Notes under the pieces: generated by a model | What the model was told of the DNA's origin: nothing | What the model saw: only the letters and a program-made list of their open reading frames with translations | Database searches by the model: none | Position numbers and translations under genes: made by a program | Shown: positions 10,286-22,292 of the stretch, one piece after another | Position numbering within the stretch: position 1 is the stretch's first letter | How the letters are laid out: each line of letters starts with the position of its first letter | Assembly (NCBI GenBank): GCA_015680685.1 | Contig: MNCI01035004.1 | Coordinates: 80,638-126,950 of the forward strand | Direction: 5' to 3' | From: Gnetum montanum | Lineage: Eukaryota; Streptophyta; Gnetopsida; Gnetales; Gnetaceae | DNA: 46,313 nt

Positions 10286-10889
10286 TATGACATCTCATCC
10301 TTGGATGTCATGGAAAACATCAAATATATGATATATTAGACATTATGCATACAAAGAAAATATATCAAATGTGAAATATAAGTGATATTCAACATTATGT
10401 ATAAAGGAAATAATAGGAAAAATGCAAAAGAAGAAAGAAAAGAATGCTTTATTGATATGGAATAGCATATCCGAATCGTGCTCTAAGAGTGTTCCTTGGG
10501 GTTTTCTTCCTTTGGCATCTATCCCTTAGAGGCAATCCAACACTACCACCATGGTTATGCCTATAACCCGACCAAAAGGGATGGCTAGTCCACTTCCTAT
10601 CCCACTTCACCTAGCTTCCTATACTTGCCTATACTAGCTCTGCCAGCCCATGACTTGCCTATACCAACTCTACCATTCCATGTTGGCATGACCTCTAACC
10701 CTGAGTATAAATGCCTTCTATCAAACCCCCAAAGGTTACCTCAAGAGAGACGTTCATTATTACAACATGCCCTTTTGGATCTTAATCACAACTACCCTTT
10801 CAAGTCTTGTTAAGATGACAATAACACTTGTTATGAAGAGACACCATCTTCATTAGGCAACTGCATCATTTGGGAATGGGGACATGACA
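10286..10889 (-). repeat. 5' LTR of the nested element
   Basis: 604 bp, partner of 5822-6383. It is longer mainly because of an extra GTGATATTCAACATTATG-type stretch near 10380. Adjacent to the PBS on the left and to the CTATC target duplication on the right. Confidence 0.9.
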
Positions 10890-10894
10890 CTATC

Positions 10895-11117
10895 TCTATT
10901 TACAACTAACTTCACTTTCTTCTCTCTCTTCCTCCTTCTAACAAATGTAGGATGGATAGTCTTCCTTCTAGGATTCAAGAATTATTAAAGATCCAATTCC
11001 TTGCCTATGAATTTAAGCTACGAGCAGCTATGGGTTGCATGAGCTCATAGCTACTTGTTCCAATCTAAACACTTTGAAGAAACCAAGTAAAAATGAGCAT
11101 TAATTCACATCCTAACA
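10895..11117 (-). repeat. Athila 3' LTR, part 2
   Basis: Continues the left LTR after the nested insertion and aligns with about 22050-22287 of the right LTR, for example GTAGGATGGA.AGTCTTCCTT, CACTTTGAAGAAACCAAGTAAAAA and the end ACATCCTAACA. On the minus strand this end reads TGTTAGGATG, the start of the LTR. Confidence 0.85.
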
Positions 11118-11131
11118 TAGCCCCTAACTAG
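11118..11131 (-). other. Athila polypurine tract (probable)
   Basis: The minus strand reads AGTTAGGGGCTA immediately before the LTR start TGTTAGG. Short, but correctly placed. Confidence 0.5.
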
Positions 11132-14100
11132 CTCTTTATCATCCCAATAAAAGAGAACTAAAGAATGCACATGAATTAATGAAAATTATAGTAAATAAGG
11201 CATAGCATAAAATTAGCACACATATATCACAATACCCTATGAGTATACAAAGAAAAAATATAAGAAATAGAGGAAGTCAGAAAAAAATGCTCAATCTAGA
11301 AGAGTTGAGCCATTTCTTGGAGGAGGTGCAAGAGCCTTTGCTAAAGAAGAAGGTTGAGAAGCATCCTCTCTAGGCTCCTTACTCATAAAATCCTCTTTAG
11401 TAACCTCATCATCCACTTGGTCCATAGGGCTAGATGGCCCAACCTACTTGCTGTTGGTGATAGGTAAGCCCATTGGTACAAACCTTGGATCCACCTACTT
11501 ACCAACCTCTAGATGGCTGAAGGAGTGCTATAGCTTCCTTATTTGGGAGAATATATGACATCCAAGGATCTCCACATTGGAGGTGAGTTGATACTACCTT
11601 CTCTTCAACTAGTCACATCAGTCATGTATATGAGTCTCCATCTCATTATAATGTGTTATGAGACTTACCTCCAATGCATCCAACTATACCATGATCCTTG
11701 CTTTGACTCCTATCAAAGCCTAGTCATCACCTATCATGTTATGCTGCTAGAATTGTTGATGCTGCTCCTCTACATAATGAGCCTTCCAAGCAACCTTGTC
11801 CCTATCACTAGGGACATATAGGTTAGAAATCCACCTAACCTCCTCATACCATGTCTAGGATAACCACTTAGTGTAGAAATTGTATCCTAGATTTGGGAAC
11901 TAGCAATCACCCCACAAAATAATCTCCTTGATGGGTAGGGCTAGTGGCTAATTCTAGAAGTGTTGATACAATACTAAGATGGGAAAGGAACCCCATGGGC
12001 ATCTTAGATCACCAACTCCTTCCTAGATAGAATGATGAATGGATAACTGAGGGTACAAGGAACCTCCAAGTCACTAATAACTAGCATGTCAAATGACATG
12101 ACATGCATGAAGTGAGAGATTTTGAGGACATTCATTCATCATGGCCTTAGGGAAGAGCTTAGCCAACTGAGTTTCCCTCTTCAAAGATGCTACCACAAGT
12201 GCTCCCTATTTAGTCCAACCTACATCTTGGGGACTTGGGCAATATAAGCATCACTGATTTCACAGGACCTCCTACCAACTGATAAATTCCAAGACATAGG
12301 CAAGATCCTCTGAAAATTTAGATAAAACTAATGTGCCTCATGCTTGTACAATACCTCACATCCCATCAAAACAAAATCAAGATTATGAATTATCAAGTAT
12401 GTAGCAATTTGTGAGTTCACAAGCTCCATGAGAGGCTTGAAGTTTCTAGGTATCATCAATGGCATCATAGGGAAATTTTCCTTCCATTGCTCATACTCGA
12501 GGTGCCCCATCTACTTCTTATGGACACACTCCTACTACACCTCTTGAGCATGTCTCTATGACATCAGATCTACAGATGCTAATGACTATTCCTATGCACA
12601 AACCTTCTTATGCTACGATGCACAAGAAGTTCCTTGCTATCTAGAAATATTAGTACAACATACAAAATAATAAAAATATAATACCTAGGTTAGAAAATAC
12701 ATTATACCATAATACAAATGCATCAAGTAAATTCAACATAATGCATGCATATGTAAAATACTATAAACAACTACATAATCTATTCCAAACAAATCTCAAC
12801 AATGTTCTTGCTCCCAACAAAGTTTGCATTATTCCCAACATAATATAAATAAAAAAACATAATTAAAGGTAAAAGCTAAATATAAAAATCTCCAGTATCA
12901 TAAAAGGTGAGTCCCTTAACCATTTATATGAGAAGCCGTATAATATAATTAACTACTTAGAGATGAACTTCACGACAAATATAATGAAAAAATAAAGAAT
13001 GTAAAAAAGTTATTCAACTTTCTTTAATCATCCCAGAAATATCATTGTGCTACTCTCTAGTGCCAACAAGCTTAAATTTATCTACATAGATGAGGTTATC
13101 TTTCACATGAGAGCCCTTGATGGGCTAGAATTTAAAAGAAACTAAACCCAAACCTTATATGTGAATTAGTTATAAGAACGTAACCCAACATAATAACTAA
13201 GGTAAGGAAAGCAATATACCCATACTATATAACAAAGTAGAAATTAAAATTATCATGAAGCTATGTGTAACACATCCTATAAGACAACTTGCTAATGAAG
13301 AGTAACCCTAGCCCAACTTTCACATCAAAGGACATATTATATAGGGAAAAAAAAAACAAATTTCCATCAAACAGGTACCATGTCAAGGAATAAAAAATCT
13401 TGGCTTAATTTACAAATTAAAAAATTAAAAATAAAAAAAAGTGGAAAATTTAATTACAACATCTACAATGAAAAAGAAAGACACAAAAAGTAAGATTTTG
13501 CCACTATAATTTCCAATTTCACTTAGAAAAAATGCTCATGATGCATGATTTCTCACAATAGTTTGCAACAACATATCTAGTTAGAAAAAAATAAGAATGA
13601 CGAAATTGGGGGCCTACCTTTGACATGTTATGTGAGGAAAGAAGCTTGTAGGTAAGATTTATCAACTAGACACACATGTAAAAGTCCAATCTTGTGCTTA
13701 CATCTGACCTATGATTCTCTACAAGGAAGAATGAATGATTACATTATTTACACATGCTTTTAATTTAATTTTTTTAATCAAGTTGCAACTAACTATAGGT
13801 TGCAATCCACAGCAGCACTATAGCAAAAACATTTTAATGAATTTGTGAGTTATGATCAACTATAGGTCACACCTATTCACATCTAGAAACTAAGTGTTGC
13901 ATCTACCTACATTGTTTTGAAAGCTGAGCAATAGAAAATTACAATGTAGCACACTATAAGTTGTAGGCATCCACACTATCCAAGAAACTAAAAATCCTAA
14001 ATTTTCAATTATGATAGGTTACAAGTCGCAATAGGTTGCATTAATAAATTGAACTAGTATCTAAAAATTGAGATGCGATGGAAGTGCCGATCTCACAACA

Positions 14101-15090
14101 TCTCAAGAACTCAACTCACTAAAATAACATTAAGGTAATCACAACTGATAGTCGAGGTCAAAGGTAGACTATGAGGGACTGCAAGTTGCACCATACCTCT
14201 ACTTCCTAATCCAAAATACTTCTATGGCTAAAAAGAAAAAGAAAACAAGATGAAAAATAGGATTAAAATAAGAAAAAGCAATAAAAAATGGGAAAACTTT
14301 ATGAAAAAATAATAACTAAGGTGTTGATGCTTATGAACATCAAGATATTAGGTGATCATTAATTAGATTAACTTCTAATAAACATAATACAAATACAAGG
14401 CATTGTCACGATAGACATTCATGTACATTATTTACCAACTTATCCATGTCTTATGGCACTATACCTCTTGAAAATAAACAATCTTCTCTACTTACAGTAG
14501 TTATTGGTGATGGAGACTCCTCATGCATTGACATTATTAATCTTATCTTATGACCATGAACAATAAAGAGGTTATCATTCAACACACTACATTTCTTAAT
14601 AGTTCTCTTTTTTCTTTTTTCTTTTTTCTCAACAAGTATTATTATAATTATGGGATTGTTGCACTACCATCAGAACATGGTCTATAAANTCCTCTATTTA
14701 TTTTAACATAAAATTCATAATATAGGATTTAAAATGATTTTAATAAATAAGATCTTGGAAATTCAAGCCATAAGACAAGTCAAACCTTTATCAAATTAAC
14801 TCATTAAAGCACTAAATACCATGAGATATATGTTACCACAAATACTTCCAAAGAATTAATAACAATAATGACCACTACCATGCATAAGTATTAATAAAAA
14901 TATAATATTTGGCTCATAATACCTATCACCAAATACTTATAGAAAAATAAAGCACAGAACAACAAAGTTATTAACCTATCAAAATAAAGAAAATATTAAG
15001 GTCAAACAATCTCATAAGGACTAGTTTGAAACTGGTCTAAGATTAGATTAAATTTAACTTGCTGAAAAGAAGCATTAGTTAAAATAATCA
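11132..15090 (-). other. Athila 3' region between integrase and LTR
   Basis: Athila elements usually hold a long region here, sometimes with an env-like ORF. The minus strand of 12510-11820 shows several broken reading frames that look coding-like, including a 60-codon ORF at 12328-12510 (GHLEYEQWKENFPMMPL), and could be the remnant of such an ORF. I recognise no domain. 12660-15090 appears non-coding and AT-rich. 13740-14200 holds several loose copies of CTATAGGTTGCA, and 14607-14630 a pyrimidine tract of TTTTTTC units. One N is at 14689. Confidence 0.35.
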
Positions 15091-15099
15091 TCTCACTAA

Positions 15100-16180
15100 A
15101 AGGGGAAGGGTCTTGTCCAAAATAATGTTTTAGCCACTAGCCATTACAAATAAGGACTTAGAACTACAATGCCTCGAAATATCAATCACACCATTATGTA
15201 AGACCTTGATAACCCTATATAGTCCTCCCATTTCGACACTAATTTCCTAGCAAAGTTTTTGGGCCTCATATTAGTAATAAAACTAAATCTCCTTTTCAAA
15301 AAAGCTTCCTCATAATCCTCTTATCATGCCACATTTTCATCTACCTCTTATGCAAAAATTTCCTATCTAAATCATGCATAAAATCTTCATCTAAATGGTT
15401 CAAAGAAAATAAAAGAGTAGAAAGACAAGAATCGAAGTTCATTTCCAATTGATGTTCCATTCAAAAAGACCTGTTTTGTATATGAGGAACAAGACATTGC
15501 TTATCAAAAATTTATTCATATAGGGTAAAATCAAGAGATGACTTATATGACATATAAATGGCCCATAGTGCATCAAGTAAATGATCAATGATCAGGCCAA
15601 TTTGTTCTATTACCTCCTACAACTTTCTGCAAGATATTTTTAATTTCCTTATTCATGCTTTCAACCAAGCCATTTAATTGAGCATGATAAGTAGTAGCAA
15701 TATGATTTGTAATTCCCATTTTATGTAACAATGTTTCCATTATATCATTAACAAAATGAATTCCCTAATTACTAATTAGAATTTTTGGCTTTCCAAAGCA
15801 TGGAATTAAATCCTCTCTCAAGAATTTAACTACTAATTTTACATCATCATGCCTAGTTACCTTTTACGAGACCATTTAGTAACATAATAAATGGAAACTA
15901 AAATGTATTTACATGAATTACTTGAAGAAAATGGACCCATGAAATCAATGTCCCAAAAATCATATCTTATGGTGTGTCTTACTATCTTATGTGTCCTCTT
16001 ATTCACTAGCATTAATCGTATCACTTATAATATGCATAAGTATCCTTGAATAAGGTAGGCTAATAAAAATCAGCATGGAGGATTTTGTATGAAGTTTTTC
16101 TAACTACAAAGTAACCTCTACATACTCCATTATGATTTAGAGTAATTACCTCTTCTTTTTCTTGTTTAGTTAGACATCAT
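15100..16180 (-). pseudogene. Athila integrase remnant
   Basis: Reading down the minus strand: a degenerate HHCC zinc-binding part with NHNGVCRGYF and ILHADFY.PTLFKD (about 16150-16030), then the DDE core with WDIDFMGPFSSS and CKYILVSIYYVTKW (about 15950-15870), LREDLIPCFGKPKILISN followed by a stop (about 15810-15770), THIATTYHAQ-type sequence and LVESMNKEIKNILQKVVGG (about 15660-15610). The second catalytic Asp (SDGG in relatives) reads SN plus stop, so activity is gone; the Glu of VES remains. Integrase would insert the cDNA copy into host DNA. Confidence 0.8.
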
Positions 16181-16399
16181 CGAATGATCTAAGCCTTTCA
16201 AATCTTATACATGAATGGATCTTTCCAAATGAACCACTGTGCCTTGATTACGAAGGCCTATCCCTTAGTCCAAGATTTTGATAATTTTCATACAACTAAA
16301 TAATTAGCACTATCCACATACCAAGGATCTTTAACTTTAGGAATAATAGTCCTAGCCCAACAAGCAAATAGATATTCATCCAAAAATACATCATTCAAG

Positions 16400-16800
16400 A
16401 TGTGAGATGTCTTCAAATATGAATTATACTCCAATCTGGACAAATGATCTACCACTAAATTCTCAAAACCCTTCTTATAAAATTCACAAAATCAAATTCT
16501 TGCAACAAAAGATACCAATGAATTAATCTAGGGATTTTAGTTCATTTATTATGCAAATACATAATAGCATCATGATCAGTATAAACTATTGTATGAAAAC
16601 CAATTAAATAATGATGAAATTTATCTAAACTATATACAACCACTAACATCTCTGTCTCTATAGTATAATTAAATTGATTATGGCTAAATGTCTTAGAAAT
16701 ATAATAAATAACATAGGAAACATTATCTTTACATTGACCCAATATTGCTCTTATTACAAAGTCTGGGGCATCTATCATAAGTTCAAAGTCCTTGCTCTAA
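16400..16800 (-). pseudogene. Athila RNase H domain remnant
   Basis: The 78-codon open stretch 16778-16542 reads MIDAPDFVIRAILGQ, then YVIYYISKTFSHNQFNYT, IETEMLVVVYSLDKFHHYL and VYTDHDAIMYL. These are the standard Ty3/gypsy RNase H blocks (DAS..AIGAVLGQ, YYASRTL, NYTTTEKELLAVVFALDKFR, VYTDHAAL). RNase H removes the RNA strand during reverse transcription. The frame continues from the RT upstream on the minus strand. Confidence 0.85.
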
Positions 16801-17730
16801 TCAGGTTCTTGTAAAATTATTGCTAAAGAAATATTACCTTTTGAAATTTCAAATTCATTTTAGTAATCTTCATTCCATTTAGAAACAACATCTTTTTTTT
16901 TTAATAGTTTCACCAATTATTGAGTAATCAATGAAAAATTCTTGATGAATCATTTGTAAAAACCAACATGTCTCAACAATGCATGTAAACCTTTGACATT
17001 AATGAGAGAAGTAAGATGGGAGATGATTCCTATTTTTTTAGGATCTCCTAAAATTCTCTTCTTGTTCATAATGTGGCCTAACATAACACCAAAAGAGAGC
17101 ATGAAATGATAATTATCCCAAAAAATCTAAGACCTTGATCAATATACCTATGCAAGACTAACTTAAGATGATATAAGGCATTAGAGAATGAATCATCATA
17201 GAATAAAAAATTATTCATGAAAACCTCAATAAATAAATCATTCATCTCTAAAAAATAGATTTCCTAACCCCTTGAAATGTAATAAGAACATCTTGCAACC
17301 CAAAGTGCATTCATTGAAACACAAAAATCCCCCATGATGTAGAAAATGTTGTTTTATGTTGATCTTCAGGACCAACAAAAATTTGATTATAACCCCTAAA
17401 ACCATCAAGAAAAGAATAAAATTCATGCCCTTGAAGCTTATCTAGAACCTAATCTAAATATGGATGTGAAAAGTGATCCTTGCTTATCCATTTATTTAAC
17501 TCGTGAAAATTGATATAGACACATTACTTACTAGATTTTTTAGGCACCACCATAATATGGCTAACCTAGTTAGAATTAGAAATTAAATAAATAATACCTA
17601 CCTAAAGCAATTTCAAAATTTCATCTTTTACCAGTTGATTCATGGCTAGGTTTAGCCTCCTACATGGTTGTTGTTATGGTCTAGCCTCAACGTCCAAATG
17701 GATATGATGTTGAATAATGTATGGATAAAT
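16800..17730 (-). pseudogene. Athila reverse transcriptase remnant
   Basis: Minus-strand blocks in order: RRLNLAMNQLVKDEILKLL (about 17690-17620), VSHIMVVPKKSSK (about 17560), ELNKWISKDHFSHPYLD (about 17500-17450), GHEFYSFLDGFRGYNQIF and KTTFSTSWG (about 17435-17330), MHFGLQDVLITFQG (about 17310-17265), then MNDLFIEVFMNNFLFY (about 17245-17200) and the connection segment. The catalytic FMDD box reads FMNN, both Asp codons changed GAT to AAT. Several Trp/Gln codons are now stops. Confidence 0.85.
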
Positions 17731-18199
17731 CCCTTGCTTAAGATCTAAAGTTAACCAAGCAAAAGCTTTAAGTGAATTCATTAAAACTTGAATTAATCTC
17801 TATTCTCAATGAGTTATTAAACCTTAACTAATGATCAATGATTTATTACTCTCAACATAAATTTATTTTAAGTGAGAAGCAAGTTCCTTTAAATCTAAAG
17901 CTACCTCCTCACCACTCATAAAAAAAGAATGAATCTTTAGCTTAAATAAATGCTTACCATCGAAGGCATATTCCACTTAAATACATAGGAGTTGTCTTTT
18001 TTCATCCATGGTTACATCTTTATACTCTTTCAATATTAGTACTTGATATGCCTCATCCCAATCACATAATTCAAAAGATTCCATGTTTGCTACAATAGCA
18101 TTAAGCATATTAAGTTCATCAAACTAGAATTGCTTGTCAAGGTTATATAAATTGATTGACATATTCATATTTCCAAGTGTTAAGGTTATCAATCCAATT

Positions 18200-18785
18200 G
18201 TTACATAGATAACCACATCCATTATTACCAACATGAGCCTACCTAAAATCATAGGATAAACATTATTAAAGATGTATAAAAATCTAGCACAATGAAATCA
18301 ATAGGGTACAAGGCTATATATACTTGTACCAAAATATCCTTAACAATACATTTCGAATAAATAGTAGACCCATCTACCAAATAAATGGTAATATTAGTAG
18401 GTTTAATATGATCATAACCCAATGATTGATAGATTTCAAATGCCATAATGTTTATGATAGCCCCTAGATCCACTAATGCATGATGAAACTTTCTATTATG
18501 AATCATGCAAAAAATTGTAGGACTACCAAAATCATTGCCTTTTTAGGTATCCTAGCCTTCAAAATATTTTTGATATTATTATCAAGGCTAACATGCTTAG
18601 GTATTCTAATTTTCTTCTTCATAGAATAAAGTTCCTTAAGGTATTTACCATATTGAGGAGTATCTTCAATGACCCTCAACAAAGGAATATGTAACATGAA
18701 ATCTTTGAAAAGGTTCTCAAGTTGCTTATCATCAACCTCATTTGATTCTAACCTATGAGGAATTATTGGATTCATCTGAAGAAAT
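18200..18785 (-). pseudogene. Athila protease and preceding gag-pol linker
   Basis: 18775-18503 encodes the conserved linker before Athila protease: LLRVIEDTPQYGKYLKEL and KKKIRIPKHVSL. The overlapping next frame, 18506-18249, is the aspartic protease: NRKFHHALVDLGAIINIM, SLGYDHIKPTNIT, DILVQVYIALYPIDFIVLD, then GR near 18240. The active-site triad has the DLG form typical of Athila. Loss of frame between the two parts and stops downstream break it. Confidence 0.8.
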
Positions 18786-20485
18786 CATTGGATTCATCTG
18801 AAGAAATCACTGGATCAAGTTCTTCCTTCATAGGAAGCTCCTTTGCAAAGATTCATTCAAATTGATTCTTTCATCCTTTATTCTCAACAAACCTTTAAAA
18901 AGTAATTTGAAGATCAATAGTAACCACATTAAATTGATTCATTTTACTTAAAGAAATCATGTGCAATTATTTTCTTCCTTGATACTTAGAATTTCTTTCT
19001 GTTTGTATTGGTAATGTATCCTTAGGTTGTAGGGCTTGAATAAGCTTAATTATATGATCATTTTCTCTCATTTTGTTATAGCATATGCTATTTAAATTCA
19101 AGATTTTGATTGGATCTCCAAGATTAGTTAAAATTATTATTATAACTCTAATAGTTAGACCAAAATGGAGCGCATGACTATTAATTTTGTTTTTGATTAG
19201 AATTCCATTTTCCACCTTGCAAAGTTGAGCTTCTCCCTTGTCCACCTTGACTTGCTACAATGTTGTCTTCTTCTTTTTTAATAAATGGAAAAATAGAAAA
19301 ATCATGGGTAGTATGGTCAATATCTTCACAAATTACACAAGCATAAGGAAAATCGATAGCTCTAGCCTAGGGTTGGTTAATGTTATGAATTTTCTCATTA
19401 GTACAAACTAATGAAGCTTGCTCTTGGCACTGAGAAGATTGGCCCTACACAATAGTATTAGAAGACATAGATAAAAATGACAAATTGTTATTAATTTCTT
19501 TAATTTTTTTTTCCAAACATATCATCATTGTATGTTCCAACATATTGGCCTTTTTATTAATAGGCCAACTCTTCATCTTATTCACTATTTGATCTAATGC
19601 ATCAAATGTTGCTTTAGGTGACATTCACATGATTGTGCCACCACAAGCAAAATCAATACTCTTCTATGTAACAAGTGTCAAACCATCAAGAAAAAATTCC
19701 TACAAATTGACACTCTGAAAAGACATGATTAGGGTTCCTTGCCCTTGTGTTCTTAAAATGCTTCCAAGCCTGTTCATAAGTCTCATTTTCTTTTTCTTAA
19801 AATCCTAAGAGCTATTTTTTATACTTATGAATTTTTGCAGAAGATAAAAATTTATTTAAAAACTCATATTTAAATCCTTCTTAGGACCTAATAAAGTATT
19901 GTTTTAATGACCAATACCATGATAATGCATGATCTCAAAAAAGTAAAGGGAAAGACACTCATTTCAGTATGTTCCATAACATTATTACCACATGTGACTA
20001 TTAATGTTTCAAAGGCTTGTATATGATGGTATGGGTTTTCTTTATCTATACCATAAAATTGGGGAAATGCTGCTAAATTTTTAATTTCAACATCTTGTCC
20101 AATTGGTAACAAAAGAGGGGAGAGAGTGGTAGTTGATTTCCTTCCCATTAAATATTTTAACAAAAGTTGTTCAGGCATTCCCTAATAAGAAACTTGATTT
20201 TGAAATTGTAAAAATTGATTAAATTGGTTGCTTGGAGGTACTAAATGATGAGGCAAAGGGTGTGGTATCTATTGAAGTCCTTATTATGGAATTTATAATT
20301 AAAGTATAGATTGTGTTTGAGCAACTTGTACATTGAATATAGATTTTACACTTTCGAGAATATTCATCAACAATTGTGTTAAAATAAGGCTATTGGGGTA
20401 CTTACATAAATGTGGTTCTATATGGTACTAGTGGTAGAACAGTTATGCTAGAAGATGGAGCAATAGGTTGTGGATTAAAAGGAAA

Positions 20486-20871
20486 GGTAGGTTGTGTTAT
20501 TTTTTGTTGAATCTGAGCCATATCAAAAAAATCCATATGAACAAAAGTTTACCTAGATTAAGAAACAATAGAAAAAATAGTTAATATGATAGTCACTTGT
20601 GTTGGAATAGGANCTTTGATATTTTTTCATTAGTAGCTTTGCCTCAACATCTACAAGCCACTCAAAAATCCTTGTTAAATGTGTTGACTCAACTGCTCAA
20701 AATACATGGTCATATTTTCCAAATCAACTAATCTCTAAATCTCTTCCTATTCCAACACAAGTGACTATCATATTAACTATTTTTTCTATTGTTTCTTAAT
20801 CTAGGTAAACTTTTGTTCATATGGATTTTTTTGATATGGCTCAGATTCAACAAAAAATAACACAACCTACC
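20486..20871. repeat. Perfect 127-bp inverted repeat next to the assembly gap
   Basis: 20486-20612 and 20745-20871 are exact reverse complements over all 127 bases, separated by 132 bases. The right arm ends directly at the N gap and the left arm ends at a lone N (20613). All other repeats in this window are diverged, so a perfect foldback here most likely reflects an assembly or library artefact. Confidence 0.95.
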
Positions 20872-20932
20872 NNNNNNNNNNNNNNNNNNNNNNNNNNNNN
20901 NNNNNNNNNNNNNNNNNNNNNNNNNNNNNNNN
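20872..20932. other. Assembly gap (61 N)
   Basis: Run of N. Other single Ns are at 6595, 14689 and 20613. Confidence 1.
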
Positions 20933-21311
20933 TCTTCTAATGACATTGGAATCCTTTTAGTCCTTTTCATAGGTACATAAGAAGCTACCATATCATGAAT
21001 CAATCTTTGATCTTTCTCACGAATCCAAACCATAAACCTATAGTGAAATGAAAATTAAAGAAGAAAAATAGTAGAACAAGAATCTACTACAAGAATCATT
21101 AAGTGTTAATAAGTGTTTCATAAATCATCATTATTTTCAAATTAATAAGAAACATCTGCAAATTAATCAACATCACTTGAAAATGTAATAATTCTAATAG
21201 ACATAAATTGAAAGGCTAATTAGGATCCATACATAGAATAATTGAATAAAGAAAAATAGAAATTTTACAAAGTTTAAATTTGAGAAAATATCATCATAAC
21301 TCACAACAAGT

Positions 21312-21323
21312 GCAATAATGTCA
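21312..21323 (-). other. Decayed Athila primer binding site
   Basis: The minus strand reads TGACATTATTGC three bases after the right LTR. The Athila PBS, complementary to an Asp-type tRNA, is TGGCGCCGTTGC. All five differences are transitions, as expected for deamination of methylated cytosines. Confidence 0.65.
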
Positions 21324-21326
21324 AAA

Positions 21327-22287
21327 TATTGATTCATTTATTTTTTCTTACATTGTAGAATTATGGGAGTCAATCAAACAAAGGAGTTCATTTTACATGA
21401 GGTTAATTACCATAATTATAATGAATAACACTCAATATGAATTCACACTTAAAGAAAGAAAGAAAATAACCAAATTATTATTTAAGAATATCTACTACAA
21501 TCAACATCATTCAATAAAACAATTCCAAATTACTCTAAATTCTATATCTCTTTAAGAACTCTTCTATCTATCTTGTTGTTATTCTCTATTTCATGTCTTC
21601 CTCTCTTCTTTTGGTGAATGCTTTATAATTCCACTTTGATTCAACATTAAAACAACTAAGCTAATTATTAGAATAACATTTGGCTAACAGTTGTGACTTG
21701 GGTGTGAGCCATAGCTAGGTTGCATCTCATAGCCTAACGAAGAATTATAAAGCTAATTAACCACTACTAGGGACTACAAGCAATAGTCTCAGTGAATCAT
21801 TTCCAATGATCAAATATTTGAATCCTAACAATAAAATGACTAATTAGGCCTAGAGGACTATAATGGGCTACAACAGAGGTTTGAGTCACAGAGCCTTGCA
21901 TTGATGAATTCCTATTTTCTATTTAGAAGTAAATTGCAACTAGCTATTATCCTTAGCTAGTAGAAATTCTATGACCTACAAGCTTATGTGGGTCACATAA
22001 ACTCATAGCTTATTGTCAGATGCAAATTCAACTTTAATGTGCTACCCTATCTCTATTCACAACTAACTCCACTTGCTCCTATCTCTTCATCCTTTTAAAC
22101 TTCTCTTCCAGTGACTGTAGGATGGACAATCTTCCTTTTGGAATTCAAAAATTATTGAAGATTCAATTCTTGTCCTATGACTCTAAGCTACAGGTGGCTA
22201 TGGGTCACATGATCTCATAGCTACCTATCCCAATCCAAACACTTTGAAGAAACCAAGTAAAAAGATGAATTATTTTACATCCTAACA
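21327..22287 (-). repeat. Athila 5' LTR
   Basis: 961 bp, uninterrupted. It aligns with 5098-5821 plus 10895-11117. Left boundary is set by the PBS; right boundary by the shared end ACATCCTAACA. The uninterrupted CCTATCTCTATTCAC near 22047 shows the target of the nested element. Confidence 0.85.
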
Positions 22288-22292
22288 ACCAC

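Larger units (their letters stand above)
5822..10889 (-). mobile_element. Nested non-autonomous LTR retrotransposon carrying a host gene fragment
   Basis: Two direct LTRs (5822-6383 and 10286-10889) bound 3.9 kb of internal sequence. A perfect 5-bp target-site duplication CTATC flanks it (5817-5821 and 10890-10894), and the uninterrupted copy at 22044 confirms the insertion site. On the minus strand the LTR starts TGTCA, a PBS like that of initiator Met tRNA follows the right LTR, and a polypurine tract AAGGGGGGTAGAT precedes the left LTR. No gag, protease, RT or integrase can be recognised inside. Instead there is a CCR4-type nuclease fragment, a 5S-like segment, a 22-bp minisatellite and a GC-richer block. 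It must have been mobilised by proteins from another element. Confidence 0.9.
18960..21040 (-). pseudogene. Athila gag remnant
   Basis: 20178-19888 is the clearest part, matching the Athila/Ty3 capsid region: VEIKNLAAFPQFYGIDKENP, YHHIQAFETLIVTCGNN and a MSVFPFTFLR-like block (DPxxHLxxFLE..LFPFSL in relatives). 21033-20935 (MVWIREKDQRLIHDMVASY) may be the gag start. 19245-18967 is a later gag or linker ORF. The N gap at 20872-20932 and an inverted repeat beside it disturb the N-terminal part, so its true sequence there is unknown. Gag forms the particle shell. Confidence 0.65.
5098..22287 (-). mobile_element. Athila-like Ty3/gypsy LTR retrotransposon, interrupted by a nested element
   Basis: About 12.1 kb once the nested 5.07-kb element is removed. 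It is read on the minus strand. The 5' LTR is at 21327-22287. The 3' LTR is 5098-5821 plus 10895-11117, because another element inserted into it. Internal order on the minus strand is PBS, gag, protease, RT, RNase H, integrase, then a long 3' region, which is the Athila layout. All domains carry stops and frameshifts. Catalytic RT and integrase residues are lost by G-to-A type changes, so it is dead. LTRs look more diverged from each other than the nested element's LTRs, in line with the nesting order. Confidence 0.85.

Noticed and set aside
20773-21033. ORF running through the N gap
   Set aside because: Its middle is Ns and its end is the antisense of the probable foldback artefact. Only the part before the gap may be gag.
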